NCBI GenBank assembly: GCA_012515235.1
Contig: JAAYYU010000070.1
Location: 1-57,959, forward strand
DNA from: Candidatus Anammoximicrobium sp.
GTDB lineage: Bacteria > Planctomycetota > Planctomycetia > Pirellulales > Pirellulaceae
Reading direction: 5' to 3'
Length of the DNA stretch: 57,959 nt
Both the position numbers and the translations under genes were made by a program. Within the stretch, counting starts at the first letter, position 1, and every line of letters starts with the position of its first letter. The notes beneath the pieces are model-generated. The model saw only the letters and a program-made list of their open reading frames with translations. It was not told where the DNA came from and searched no databases. Below, one piece after another: positions 1-8,719 of this stretch.

Positions 1-234
1 GAGCATGGCGGCGGCAGACGGCGGATTCGCGACGCCGTCCGCGGCTGTCAGAAAGTCGGCTTGCGGCGCCGTAGCCGCCTCCGCCGGATGCCGCTGCGGA
101 GCGGCGGCGGGGGAGGGCCAGACTGGCTGCGGAGCTACCGCTGGCGGGGGCGAAAACGCTGGCTGCGCTCGGGCAATTGACACGGACAAGGCCAGGAGTA
201 CCGTGAGGGCAAATTGCGCAGAACAGCGTGACAT
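1..234 (-). CDS. secreted protein, N-terminal fragment cut by the window edge
   Basis: A reading frame opens with ATG at 234 on the minus strand and runs without a stop off the left edge (78 codons visible). Residues 1-23 form a classical Sec signal peptide: positively charged start (MSRC), hydrophobic core (FALTVLLALSVSIA) and an ARA-Q cleavage site. The mature part seen is rich in Pro and Ala. It is divergent from the phoB-phoR pair, with the PHO-box-like site between them, so a phosphate-regulated envelope protein such as a porin or binding protein is possible. That is inference from context; no domain is visible in the fragment. Confidence 0.6.
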   Translation of the reverse strand, partial: MSRCSAQFALTVLLALSVSIARAQPAFSPPPAVAPQPVWPSPAAAPQRHPAEAATAPQADFLTAADGVANPPSAAAML

Positions 235-449
235 TAAGTCGGCCTTGCATTCGCTACGATGCGGAGGAGGGAAAGAACGGCGGCTTGTGCCTAAATCGTC
301 AGGCTTCCAATTCTGAGAACATCCAGAATAGACGAATCGTCCGATTTGTTCGGAACCCGCGCTGCGCGGGCGTCCGGGGCGCGTCGGCGATCTGGCCGGC
401 AAGGTTTGCCACGGGGACTTGCTGGCCACCGTCGAGGGATCATCCTGTT

Positions 450-492
450 TTCACGTATCCTTAACACGGCGTTAACATTCCGTCGGTAGAAT
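450..492 (+). promoter_or_regulatory. PHO-box-like direct repeats with a -10 element upstream of phoB
   Basis: TTAACA at 461-466 and TTAACA at 472-477 are exact copies 11 bp apart. A weaker third unit, TTCACG, lies at 450-455 in the same 11-bp register. A -10-like TAGAAT follows at 487-492, nine bases after the last unit, which is where PhoB/PhoP-type activators bind when they replace the -35 box. TTAACA-N5-TTAACA matches the known Bacillus PhoP box and resembles the cyanobacterial Pho box. The rest of 235-656 shows nothing else recognisable. Confidence 0.6.
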
Positions 493-656
493 CCGTTCCC
501 GCAGGGCGGCGGCTGGGTTCCCTCGGCAGCGGATTTGCGGTTCCGCCGGAGACGTTCGAGGCCCGATCCGTGCTAGCGGCCTCGGCAACAGCCAAGCGCG
601 GCGGCCGGCAGGTAGCCGCCGACGGCCCGGGGCAGCCGCGGACAAGGACAAGCGTC

Positions 657-1355
657 ATGAAACGGTCGGTGTTGATTGTCGAAGACGAGGAAGACATCCG
701 GGAGTTGCTCAGCTATACGCTCCTCCGCGAAGGCTATCAGGTCGCGGCCGTCGCTTCGGGCGAGGAGGCATTGGCGGTAGCCGAGGCGAGAATCCCCGAC
801 CTGGTGATCCTGGACTTGATGCTGCCCGGTTTGGATGGGCTGACCGTCTGCGGCAAGCTGCGGGCCAACCCCCGGACGGCCGGCGTGGCCATCGTGATGC
901 TGACGGCCAAAGGGGAGGAAGCCGATATCGTCAAGGGCCTGAACGCGGGCGCCAACGACTACATCACCAAGCCGTTCAGCCGGAACGTGCTCCTGGCGCG
1001 GATGCGGGCCGTCCTGCGGCACGTGGGGTTGTCCAGCGACTCCGCCGAGCGCGACGAGGCCGGCGTCGAGGTCCGGATCCACAACCTGGCGATCCATCCG
1101 GGCCGGCACCAGGTCTTGGTCGACGGTCAGGCCGTGGAGCTGAGCGCCACGGAGTTCCGTTTGCTGCACGCGCTGGTGCGGAAGCCCGGCTGGGTGTTCA
1201 CGCGGGACCGGATTCTGGACGCCGTGCATGGCGACAACTACGTCATCACGGAGCGAGCCGTCGACGTGCATATTGTCGCTCTGCGCCGGAAGCTGGGCGC
1301 AGCGGGGCGGTACATCGAGACCGTCCGCGGGGTCGGTTATCGCTTCAAGGACTAG
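657..1355 (+). CDS. phoB: PhoB-like phosphate response regulator (OmpR family)
   Basis: 232 aa, the normal length for OmpR/PhoB regulators. The N-terminal receiver domain (about 1-120) has the acidic pair in VEDEED (about 9-13), the phospho-acceptor Asp53 in VILDLMLPG, and the conserved Lys in YITKPF. The C-terminal winged helix (about 135-230) carries ELSATEFRLLHAL and ends in the typical YIETVRGVGYRF. The start at ATG 657 gives the usual MKRSVLIVEDEE beginning; an upstream in-frame ATG at 570 would add a low-quality extension. It sits three bases before phoR and has a PHO-box-like site about 180 bp upstream, suggesting autoregulation. It is expected to be phosphorylated by the next gene product and to activate phosphate-starvation genes. 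Confidence 0.88.
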   Translation: MKRSVLIVEDEEDIRELLSYTLLREGYQVAAVASGEEALAVAEARIPDLVILDLMLPGLDGLTVCGKLRANPRTAGVAIVMLTAKGEEADIVKGLNAGANDYITKPFSRNVLLARMRAVLRHVGLSSDSAERDEAGVEVRIHNLAIHPGRHQVLVDGQAVELSATEFRLLHALVRKPGWVFTRDRILDAVHGDNYVITERAVDVHIVALRRKLGAAGRYIETVRGVGYRFKD

Positions 1356-1358
1356 CAC

Positions 1359-3146
1359 ATGCGCTCGCTGCGGCTGCTCTGGCAGGTGTTCCTAGTGCAT
1401 CTGGCGATCCTGGTGGTCCTGATCGCGGGTCTGGAGTGGTACGCCTCGCATTCGGTCCGGCAGTTCTATACGGACCGCAAGCAAACGGAGCTGGAGACCG
1501 TCGCCAAGGTCAGCGATGCGAGGCTCTTGGAACTGCTCGACCGCCAGGCGTTGGCCGAATTGCGCACGGCCTGCGCGGACTTGGCGCGAGCCGTCTCGCT
1601 GCGGATCACAGTCATCTTGCCGTCGGGCGAAGTCGTGGCGGACACGTCGCAGGACCCGCAGCAGATGGACAATCATGCGGACCGGCCCGAAGTCCAAGCC
1701 GCGTTGCAGGGCGAGGTCGGGCGCGTGACGCGGTTCAGCCATACGCTGGGCGAGCGTCTGACGTACGTGGCGGTGCCGTTGCGGCAGGGCGACCGGGTGG
1801 GCGGCGTGGTGCGGACCGCGTTTCCGGTCCAGTCCTTGTCCGAGACGCTCCGCGGGGTGTACCTCCGGATTGCGTTGGTCGGCCTGGCCGCCGCCGCCCT
1901 GGCGGCCGCGGTGAGCCTGCTGGTGGCAAGGAGGATGACCCGGCCGCTGGAAGCGTTGCGGCAAGGGGCCCAACGTTTCGCAGGCGGTGAACTGAAACAC
2001 CGCTTGCCTGCTTCCGGGGCGCAGGAGATCAGGATGCTGGCGCAATCCCTCAATCACATGGCGGCGGAACTGGACCTGCGGCTGGAGACCATCGTGCGTC
2101 AGGAGAACGAGCATCAAGCGGTGTTGGCCAGCATGGTCGAGGGTGTGCTGGCCGTCGATCCGGAAGGCGTGGTGTTGAGCCTGAACGAAGCTGGCGCCGC
2201 CATGTTGAACGTCGCGGCCGAGCAGGCCCGCGGGCGAATCGTCCACGAAGTGGTCCGTCACGCCGGTTTGCTGGCGTTCGTGGAGAAGGCGCTGGCCAGC
2301 CTCGAGCCGGTGGAGCAGGACCTGGAGGCCGCGGGGCCGGACAGGCACTGCCTGCACGCGCACGGCACCGTGCTGCACGACGGCCGGCAGCGCAAGATCG
2401 GCGCCCTGATTGTGTTGCATGACGTGACCCGTTTGCATCACCTGGAGAAGATCCGCCGGGACTTTGTGGCCAACGTCTCGCACGAGTTGAAAACCCCCAT
2501 CACGTCGATCAAGGGGTTCGTCGAGACGCTGCTGCACGAACAGCTGGAGGACCGAACCAACTCGCTCCGCTTCCTGGGCATCATCCTCCGCCAAGTGAAC
2601 CGTTTGGATGCGATCATCGGGGACTTGTTGATGCTGTCGCGGGTCGAGCGGGGCTCCGAGGAACAGACGATCCAGTTGCAGGCCGAGCCGTTGGCCGAAG
2701 TGCTGCGCGCCGCGCTGGAGATGTGCGAGCAGAAGGCGGCGGACAAGTCGATGCGGCTGGATTTGGAATGCCCCGCGGACCTGCAGGCCAGGATCAACGC
2801 GCCCTTGCTGGAACAGGCGGTGACGAACCTGATCGACAACGCGATCAAGTACAGCGAAGCCGGCGCCGCAGTCCGCATTGCGGCGTCGCGCGAAGGGCCG
2901 GAAGCCGTGATCCGCGTCCAGGATCAGGGCTGCGGCATCGAGGCCGTCCATCTGCCCCGCCTGTTCGAACGCTTTTACCGCGTGGACCAGGCCCGCAGCC
3001 GGGAACTGGGCGGGACGGGCTTGGGGCTGGCCATCGTCAAGCATATCACCGCCGCCCACCGCGGCTCGATCCGCGTCGAAAGCACCGTCGGCCAGGGAAG
3101 CACGTTCTTCATCTCCTTGCCGCTGGAACGGCCGAAGCCGACTTGA
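1359..3146 (+). CDS. phoR: PhoR-like sensor histidine kinase
   Basis: 595 aa. A transmembrane helix (about 7-27) is followed by a periplasmic sensor region (about 28-165), a second Ala-rich helix (about 168-190), HAMP (about 190-243), PAS (about 255-355), HisKA with the phospho-acceptor His near 374 in VANVSHELKTPITSIKGF, and HATPase_c with the N box NLIDNAIKYSE (about 490), the G1 region DQGCGIE and the G2 box GGTGLGLAIVKH. The architecture is that of PhoR kinases, which phosphorylate PhoB under phosphate limitation. It begins three bases after the phoB stop and is surely co-transcribed. The PhoR name rests on this pairing, the PAS/HAMP layout and the PHO-box-like site; the signal sensed is not proven. 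Confidence 0.85.
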   Translation: MRSLRLLWQVFLVHLAILVVLIAGLEWYASHSVRQFYTDRKQTELETVAKVSDARLLELLDRQALAELRTACADLARAVSLRITVILPSGEVVADTSQDPQQMDNHADRPEVQAALQGEVGRVTRFSHTLGERLTYVAVPLRQGDRVGGVVRTAFPVQSLSETLRGVYLRIALVGLAAAALAAAVSLLVARRMTRPLEALRQGAQRFAGGELKHRLPASGAQEIRMLAQSLNHMAAELDLRLETIVRQENEHQAVLASMVEGVLAVDPEGVVLSLNEAGAAMLNVAAEQARGRIVHEVVRHAGLLAFVEKALASLEPVEQDLEAAGPDRHCLHAHGTVLHDGRQRKIGALIVLHDVTRLHHLEKIRRDFVANVSHELKTPITSIKGFVETLLHEQLEDRTNSLRFLGIILRQVNRLDAIIGDLLMLSRVERGSEEQTIQLQAEPLAEVLRAALEMCEQKAADKSMRLDLECPADLQARINAPLLEQAVTNLIDNAIKYSEAGAAVRIAASREGPEAVIRVQDQGCGIEAVHLPRLFERFYRVDQARSRELGGTGLGLAIVKHITAAHRGSIRVESTVGQGSTFFISLPLERPKPT

Positions 3147-3246
3147 CGTCGTTCGAGAGCCAACTGGCGGATGACCGGCCAGCGGCCCGGCGCGGAACGG
3201 GCAGGGCAGGGCAGGGGACTCGCCGCGACGCAGAATTACGCCGGAC

Positions 3247-3276
3247 GGGGATCACGCGGATGGGGATCACGCGGAC
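3247..3276. repeat. two-unit tandem repeat, 15 bp
   Basis: Two units (ggggatcacgcggat, then ggggatcacgcggac) lie head to tail and run into the 3' end of the methyltransferase gene. They may reflect simple slippage. The rest of the short gap after phoR shows nothing else. Confidence 0.6.
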
Positions 3277-4277
3277 GGCCGGCGAATCCGCCAGTACAGA
3301 TTCACTCCGCTGGACTCCGCCTCAAGGGTCACGCAGTCGTCCGGAATCCCGGCTCGCGCCGCCGCGTCGCGGAGTTGGCGCCGGTCGCGATAGGTCAGGT
3401 ACCAGTTCCCGATCCACTCCATGTAAGCGCGGCTCGGGTTGTGCGGTGCGAAATTGAACACCAGCGCCCCACCGCCGGGCCGGAGCGAATCCCAGAAGTG
3501 CGACAGCAGGGCGGCCGCGGCCGTTTCGTCCAGGTAATCGAACAGTCCCGAACAGATCAAGAAGTCCGTCTCGCGCCAGGCGTCGTTGCCGCGGCCGGGC
3601 TGGCCCAGACGAAACAGGTTCTCGCGGACGGGCCGTAGCTGGGGGCCGTCGATCACCGCGCTCAAACGCAACCGGGCCTGATCCAGCGCGAGCGGATCGA
3701 GATCCAGCAGCGTCAGCCGCAGCCGTCGCCGCTCCGGGGCGGTCAGCGCCGTGCAGGCCCGCTGCAGGTCGATCGCCGGTCCGCTGCCGACGCTGACGAC
3801 GTGGACCGTCGTTGCCCGGCAGGCGCGGACGAATTGGACGACGGACTGGGCGATCAGGGCGGTGCGGTTGCGGACGGCCTGCGGGGCCGCTTGGGCTTGA
3901 AAGAAACGGTCAAACACGGCGCCCAGCGGATGATCGCAGACGTGATGCGCGCAGATCTGCTCCAGCATCTCGAAATCGCCCGCATAGCCGCGCGGCTTGG
4001 TGCGAGCGCGCCACTGCAGCGTCCCGACCTCCAGCCAGTGGCCGGCGATCCGCCACAACTCGCCGGAGGGCAGCCGATTCGCCTCGCCCCAGCAGGCGGT
4101 GGCCGACAAGCGGTCGAGCGCCACTTGCAGCGCCGCGCGCGCCAGCCGCTCCGTCGCCGTCGCGTCCGACCAGCCGCCGGTCGCGCCGTGCGCGCCGCGC
4201 AAGGTTTCGTCCAGCTGCCACGCGATCTCGCGGACCACGGGCACGAGCCGTTCACCAAGGTCGGTTGTCTGCGTCAA
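3267..4277 (-). CDS. class I SAM-dependent methyltransferase
   Basis: 336 aa from a TTG start at 4277, chosen because a strong ribosome binding site (GGGAGGAA, complement of 4281-4288) lies directly upstream; the longer ATG frame from 4355 begins with low-quality sequence from a repeat. The SAM-binding glycine motif VVSVGSGPAIDL is near residue 160, with the acidic strand LTLLDLDPLA after it and a post-motif DFLICSGLFDYLD near 236. The N-terminal region contains KPRGYAGDFEML, a motif I associate with the family annotated as 3-hydroxypalmitate methyl ester (quorum signal) synthesis; this assignment is from memory and tentative. The gene points toward phoR and stands alone. The methyltransferase fold is clear, the substrate unknown. 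Confidence 0.75.
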   Translation of the reverse strand: MTQTTDLGERLVPVVREIAWQLDETLRGAHGATGGWSDATATERLARAALQVALDRLSATACWGEANRLPSGELWRIAGHWLEVGTLQWRARTKPRGYAGDFEMLEQICAHHVCDHPLGAVFDRFFQAQAAPQAVRNRTALIAQSVVQFVRACRATTVHVVSVGSGPAIDLQRACTALTAPERRRLRLTLLDLDPLALDQARLRLSAVIDGPQLRPVRENLFRLGQPGRGNDAWRETDFLICSGLFDYLDETAAAALLSHFWDSLRPGGGALVFNFAPHNPSRAYMEWIGNWYLTYRDRRQLRDAAARAGIPDDCVTLEAESSGVNLYWRIRRPSA

Positions 4278-4302
4278 GCGTTCCTCCCAGTCCCTCTCCG
4301 GA

Positions 4303-4368
4303 GCACGGCTCTCCGAGCCGTGCGCTTGCCTCCGGCATCCAGGCCGATGCTGCACGGCTCGGCAAGCC
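4303..4368. repeat. structured palindromic element upstream of the methyltransferase
   Basis: The nine-base word gcacggctc occurs at 4303-4311 and 4352-4360 and its complement gagccgtgc at 4315-4323. The first pair makes a perfect 9-bp stem with a 3-nt loop; the second makes a larger alternative stem extended by cttgcc/ggcaag. It lies between the methyltransferase RBS and the divergent GH29-like gene. It could be an RNA structure, a repeat remnant or part of a decayed group II intron; no reverse transcriptase is nearby. Confidence 0.5.
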
Positions 4369-4552
4369 AGGCTCCGGGAAGGCTACGGCGGACCGCCACG
4401 AGCCACCACATCGCTTGCGGTCAAGCCGAGGTTTGATACGATGGGTGCGTGGACACCATCTTAGCAGACCCCGTCTTCGCATCAAACGGCCCGCGCTCCG
4501 CTGGCCGGCGCTCACCACGGACTTGCGATCCATCAGCAGAAAGTCAGGTCAG

Positions 4553-5662
4553 ATGCCGATGAACGACTTGCGATCTCCCACCGCCGTTTCACGCCGTCGT
4601 TTCTTGATTCAGGCCGCCGCTGCGGGGCTCGTCGCCCAGGGGCCGGGCAGCGCCCGCGTGTGGGCGGCGGCGTCCCGTCCAGCCGATTGGTTCCAGCAGG
4701 CCGGATGGGGCGTGATGACGCACTACCTGGGCGCGCCGCCCAGTTCCGCTGGCGGAGCGGAGTTGTCGGCCGAGGCTTGGAACGCGCAAGTGGAAGCGTT
4801 CGACGTCGACGGCCTGGTGCGGCAACTGGCGGCAACCGGCACGAAGTACCTGCTGTTCACCGTCGGCCAGAATTCCGGCCACTACTGCGCCCCAAATGCG
4901 ACCTACGACAGCCTGGTGGGCATCCAGCCCAGCAAATGCTCGCGCCGCGACTTGATCGCCGACCTCGCCCAGGCCTTGCAGCCGCACGGGATTCGGGTGC
5001 TGGCCTATCTGCCCAGCGGAGCGCCGGCGGCGGATCATGTGGCCCGCCGCAAACTGCAATGGCGGTGGGGTGCGCCGGGAGGCTGGCAGTTGCCCGGTGA
5101 GCCGGTCGGCGGGCGACTGGTCGAGTTCCAGCGGAACTGGGAGGCCGTTTGCCGCGACTGGTCGCAGCGCTGGGGCCGCCTGGTCGCCGGCTGGTGGATC
5201 GACGGCTGCTATTTCGCCGACGAGATGTATCGCCATCCCGACGAGCCGAACTTTGCGAGTCTTGCTCGAGCCCTGAAGGCCGGCAATCCCGACGCCCTAG
5301 TGGCGTTCAATCCGGGGGTCAAGGTGCCCGTCGTCTGTCATACGCCCGTGGAAGACTATACCGCGGGCGAAGTCAATCTGAACCAGGTCGCGGAGGCGAT
5401 TCGGGCCTGCCCTGGCCGCTGGCTCGAAGGCGAGGGACGCCGCGTCCAGTTCCAGATCCTCAGCTTCCTCGGCCAGACTTGGTGCCGCGGCGAGCGTCCG
5501 CAGAAGCCGGACGACGAGATCGTCGGCTACGTTCGGGATCTGACTGCCAAGGGCGGCGTGCTCACCTGGGACGTGCCCATTCAGAAGAACGGATTGATTC
5601 CGGAACCCTTCGTCGCCCAACTGTGCGCCATCGGCCGCGCGCGAGCCAAGCCGTCCGAGTGA
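4553..5662 (+). CDS. Tat-exported GH29-like (alpha-L-fucosidase-related) protein
   Basis: 369 aa. Start ATG 4553 is chosen because it leads straight into a twin-arginine signal (SRRRFLIQAAAAG, about 13-25); the upstream frame is shadow. The mature part has GH29-type barrel segments: WGVMTHYLG near 52, YLLFTVGQNSGHYC, an IRVLAYLPS strand, and GWWIDGCYF near 213-221. In GH29 enzymes the Asp of the corresponding WxDG strand is the nucleophile, so the Asp here (about 217) is a candidate. It would be exported folded and act on fucosylated or similar glycans. It lacks the C-terminal beta-sandwich of full-length fucosidases, so substrate is uncertain. The next gene, HzsA-like protein 1, is also secreted. 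Confidence 0.65.
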   Translation: MPMNDLRSPTAVSRRRFLIQAAAAGLVAQGPGSARVWAAASRPADWFQQAGWGVMTHYLGAPPSSAGGAELSAEAWNAQVEAFDVDGLVRQLAATGTKYLLFTVGQNSGHYCAPNATYDSLVGIQPSKCSRRDLIADLAQALQPHGIRVLAYLPSGAPAADHVARRKLQWRWGAPGGWQLPGEPVGGRLVEFQRNWEAVCRDWSQRWGRLVAGWWIDGCYFADEMYRHPDEPNFASLARALKAGNPDALVAFNPGVKVPVVCHTPVEDYTAGEVNLNQVAEAIRACPGRWLEGEGRRVQFQILSFLGQTWCRGERPQKPDDEIVGYVRDLTAKGGVLTWDVPIQKNGLIPEPFVAQLCAIGRARAKPSE

Positions 5663-5878
5663 CGCAGCCTTCGTCTGCCGCAGCCTCCGTTCGGCCCCGC
5701 GCTTTGCCCGCGCGGAGGGCACGGCGCGGGTGAAGCCACCTGGCCGCTTCTGCGGTCGGCGCCGTCCCGGCGCCCGAATCGTGGCACCGTGAAACGCCAG
5801 GCGGCCGAAGTGTTCTCGCGGGGGGGCGTCCCTTTGAGTACAATCTCTGGTGCCATCCTTCTTCCCGGAGACAGAATC

Positions 5879-8503
5879 ATGTTTGCCAGAGTCTTTATCC
5901 TGTCGGGTTTGCTGCCCCTGCTGAGTTCTCCCTTGTTTGGGCACGCGGCGGAACCGAAGCCCGTCGCCGCAAAAGAAAAACCGTCGATGCTCGGCTCCTT
6001 CCTCGACGCCGGCATGCCCGACGAGATTCTGTTTGCCGTCCGCAAGCCCAGCATCGACGGCCATTGGTACGCCAGCATTGCGTACTATTCGATCGACCAG
6101 TGCCGGCCGACGTTTCCCATGAATTCCGGCGGGCAGTTGTGCATCTACAACGTCCGGACCAAGCAAGTCCGGACGATCTTTCAGGATCCCGAAGGCAACA
6201 TCCGCGATCCGCAGATCCACTACGACGCGGAGAAACTCGTCTTCGCCTACCTGCCCAAGGGGAAACGGCATTACAGCCTGTACGAAATCAACCTCGACGG
6301 CAGCGGGCTGAAGCAGTTGACCGGCCAGGGCGAGGACGTCTCGCCCGGCATGGAAGACTACGCGACCTATTCGCCGCCCGGCTGGGACGATTTCGAGCCC
6401 ACCTACCTGCCCGACGGCCAGATCATTTTCTGCTCCACGCGGGCCAACCGCTACGTGCAATGCTGGCTGACGCAGGTCGGCATCATGTACAAGTGCGACG
6501 CCGACGGGAGCAACCTCCGCGCGCTGTCGGCCAATGTCGAGCACGACAACACGCCCTGGGTGCTGGCCAACGGCCAGGTCGCGTACATGCGCTGGGAATA
6601 CGTCGACCGCTTCCACATGGGCTACCATCATCTCTGGGTGATGAATCCCGACGGCACGCGGCAGATGATCCTGTACGGGAACCAGATCAACCACGGCACG
6701 ATCCTGGCTCCCAAATCGGTTCCGCACAGCCCGAAACTGGTCGTGACCTGGTCGCCCGGCCACGGCATGCGCGAGCACTACGGCAAGACCGCCCTCATCG
6801 ATCCGCGTTTCGGCCCGGACGATCCCCGCGGCGTTCAGTACATCAGCAAGGGCAACATCCATTGCGACCCGTGGGCCTTTTCCGAGAACCATTTCCTGGT
6901 CGCCAACAAGACTGCCATCGAATTGATGAACGGCCAGGGTGAGACGGAAGTCCTGTACCGCTTGCCGGAGGTGCTGGCCAAAGCCGGATACTGGATCGGC
7001 GAACCGCGGCCGGTGATGAAGCGCGAGCGGGAACCGGTGATCGCCGACCACACGGACCCGGCCGCCGACCACGGCTGCCTGGCCCTGGTGAACCTGTACA
7101 GCGGCCGCAAGATGAAGGGCGTCAAACCGGGCACGGTCAAGAACCTGCTCATCTACGAAGCGCTGCCCAAGCCGATCAACTATGCCGGAGCGATGTCCGA
7201 AATGTCCGCTGGCGGCACGTTCTCCGTCGAACGGCTGATCGGTTCCGTCCCGGTTTCTGAAGACGGCAGCGCCTATTTCAAGCTCCCGCCGCTGCGCAGC
7301 TTTCTGTTTGTCGCGATGGACGAAAAAGGGCACTGTGTCAAACGCATGCACTCGTTCACGTCCGTCATGCCGGGCGAAACGACGACCTGCGTCGGCTGCC
7401 ATGAGAAACGGACCGAAACGCCCAGCTCCGACGAGCGCGATCGGCTGCTCCGTTTGCTGCGGACGCGGCCCGTCGCTCCCGAACCGGTCGCGGGCGTGCC
7501 CGAGATCTTCGATTTTCTGCGGGACATCCAGCCGATCCTGGACAAGCACTGCCTGGAATGCCACAACCACGACCGCGAGGAGGGCGGGTTCAACATCTCC
7601 GGCCACTGGGGCCCGCTGTATCCGATCGGCTATCTCCAAATGTCGTGGCGGCAACTGTTCGGCGACAATCGGATCATCCTGCCGTATTCCGCGCACAGCA
7701 AGAGCAACTTTGGACCGTACGAGATCGGCACCGGTTCCAGCCGCCTGCTCCAGTTGATCGAACAGCGCCACGCGGGCGCCGCCATGCCGGAAGCCGAGCA
7801 GAAAATCATCCGCCACTGGCTGGACGCCGGCGCCAATCACGCGGGAACGTATGCCGTCAACAGTCACGGCACGATCGGCTATTACGAGCACAGCGGCAAC
7901 GTGCGGAACGACAAGGACTGGCCGGAGACCCAGGCGCTGGTCGAGGTCATCAACCGCCGCTGCGACCGCTGCCACGCGCCGACCGAGAAGGAAAAACAGA
8001 TCGGCACGTACAAGCTCCCGGCGCACTTCTACGCCCGCTACTACCCGCCGGACGAATTCCAGAAAAACAAGTACCTGGCGCACACCATGTCCGAAGACGG
8101 CGGGCGGTACAATCGGCACCTGATTTACAATCTGTCGTACCCGGAACTGTCGAAAGCGGCCCGCGCGCCGCTGGCCAAGGAAGCCGGCGGGCTGGGCGTC
8201 TGTCAGGCCCAGTCGGGCGAAGTGATCTTTCGGGACAAAACCGACCCGGACTATCAGGCCATCGTCGCGGCGGTCGCCCGCGGGCGGAAGCACATCCTGG
8301 AAGAGAACAACCGGTTCTGCATGGTCACGCCCAGTCCGAACAACGGCCCGGACTGCCCGGTGCGATTCGTCCCGCGTCGGGATTACGCCCGCGAAATGAT
8401 CCGTTACGGCGTGCTGCCGGTGGACCACGACTTCGCCGCGTCGGTCGATCCGTTCGAACTGGACAAGGCCTACTGGAGGACGTTCTGGTACGTGCCGAAA
8501 TAA
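5879..8503 (+). CDS. HzsA-like secreted protein 1 (PD40/HZS-alpha propeller with CXXCH motifs)
   Basis: 874 aa. Start ATG 5879 gives a good signal peptide (FARVFILSGLLPLLSS...GHAA) and has CCGGAGA upstream; the longer frame from 5789 does not. PD40-type beta-propeller blades follow (LYEINLDGSGLKQLT, WVMNPDGTRQMI). The C-terminal half has three CXXCH heme-type motifs: CVGCH (about 504), CLECH (about 557) and CDRCH (about 694). The linker VPVSEDGSAYFKLPPL before the first CXXCH is shared with the other two large paralogues in this window. This matches planctomycete proteins annotated HzsA-related from similarity to the hydrazine synthase alpha subunit. It is likely periplasmic and possibly heme-binding. 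Hydrazine synthesis itself is not implied, since no beta/gamma subunit genes are present. Confidence 0.72.
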   Translation: MFARVFILSGLLPLLSSPLFGHAAEPKPVAAKEKPSMLGSFLDAGMPDEILFAVRKPSIDGHWYASIAYYSIDQCRPTFPMNSGGQLCIYNVRTKQVRTIFQDPEGNIRDPQIHYDAEKLVFAYLPKGKRHYSLYEINLDGSGLKQLTGQGEDVSPGMEDYATYSPPGWDDFEPTYLPDGQIIFCSTRANRYVQCWLTQVGIMYKCDADGSNLRALSANVEHDNTPWVLANGQVAYMRWEYVDRFHMGYHHLWVMNPDGTRQMILYGNQINHGTILAPKSVPHSPKLVVTWSPGHGMREHYGKTALIDPRFGPDDPRGVQYISKGNIHCDPWAFSENHFLVANKTAIELMNGQGETEVLYRLPEVLAKAGYWIGEPRPVMKREREPVIADHTDPAADHGCLALVNLYSGRKMKGVKPGTVKNLLIYEALPKPINYAGAMSEMSAGGTFSVERLIGSVPVSEDGSAYFKLPPLRSFLFVAMDEKGHCVKRMHSFTSVMPGETTTCVGCHEKRTETPSSDERDRLLRLLRTRPVAPEPVAGVPEIFDFLRDIQPILDKHCLECHNHDREEGGFNISGHWGPLYPIGYLQMSWRQLFGDNRIILPYSAHSKSNFGPYEIGTGSSRLLQLIEQRHAGAAMPEAEQKIIRHWLDAGANHAGTYAVNSHGTIGYYEHSGNVRNDKDWPETQALVEVINRRCDRCHAPTEKEKQIGTYKLPAHFYARYYPPDEFQKNKYLAHTMSEDGGRYNRHLIYNLSYPELSKAARAPLAKEAGGLGVCQAQSGEVIFRDKTDPDYQAIVAAVARGRKHILEENNRFCMVTPSPNNGPDCPVRFVPRRDYAREMIRYGVLPVDHDFAASVDPFELDKAYWRTFWYVPK

Positions 8504-8504
8504 G

Positions 8505-8522
8505 TGACGCCGCCGGCGGCGT
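8505..8522. repeat. 18-bp perfect palindrome after HzsA-like gene 1
   Basis: gacgccgcc is followed directly by ggcggcgtc, just after the stop codon and between two convergent genes. It may end transcription or be a small repeat. There is no T-tract, so a Rho-independent terminator is not supported. Confidence 0.4.
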
Positions 8523-8719
8523 CGCGGAAATCCCGCCTCTGGCCGCAGGCCCTACGCCAGGGCACGACGGTCACGATTCCAAACGGACAAGAGTGCTCGT
8601 CGAACGCAGAGTGTGGCGCCGACTCAAGCCGCAACCCAGCGCGGTGGCCGAGCGAACCGAACATCGCCTGCCGTGAGGCCGGACCACCGGACCGTCGTCC
8701 GGATGGCAGGTGGATCGCG

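Noticed and set aside
1392..3059. 555-aa minus-strand frame opposite phoR
   Set aside because: phoR motifs (HisKA, HATPase) are unambiguous on the plus strand, so this is a shadow.
5297..8428. 1043-aa open frame on the minus strand opposite HzsA-like protein 1
   Set aside because: It is the antisense shadow of a gene with clear domains; its own product has no domain and biased Arg/Val/Gln composition typical of GC-rich antisense frames.
5879..8503. Hydrazine synthase (anammox metabolism)
   Set aside because: Similarity is limited to the alpha-subunit-type propeller and CXXCH layout; no beta/gamma subunits or other anammox genes are present.
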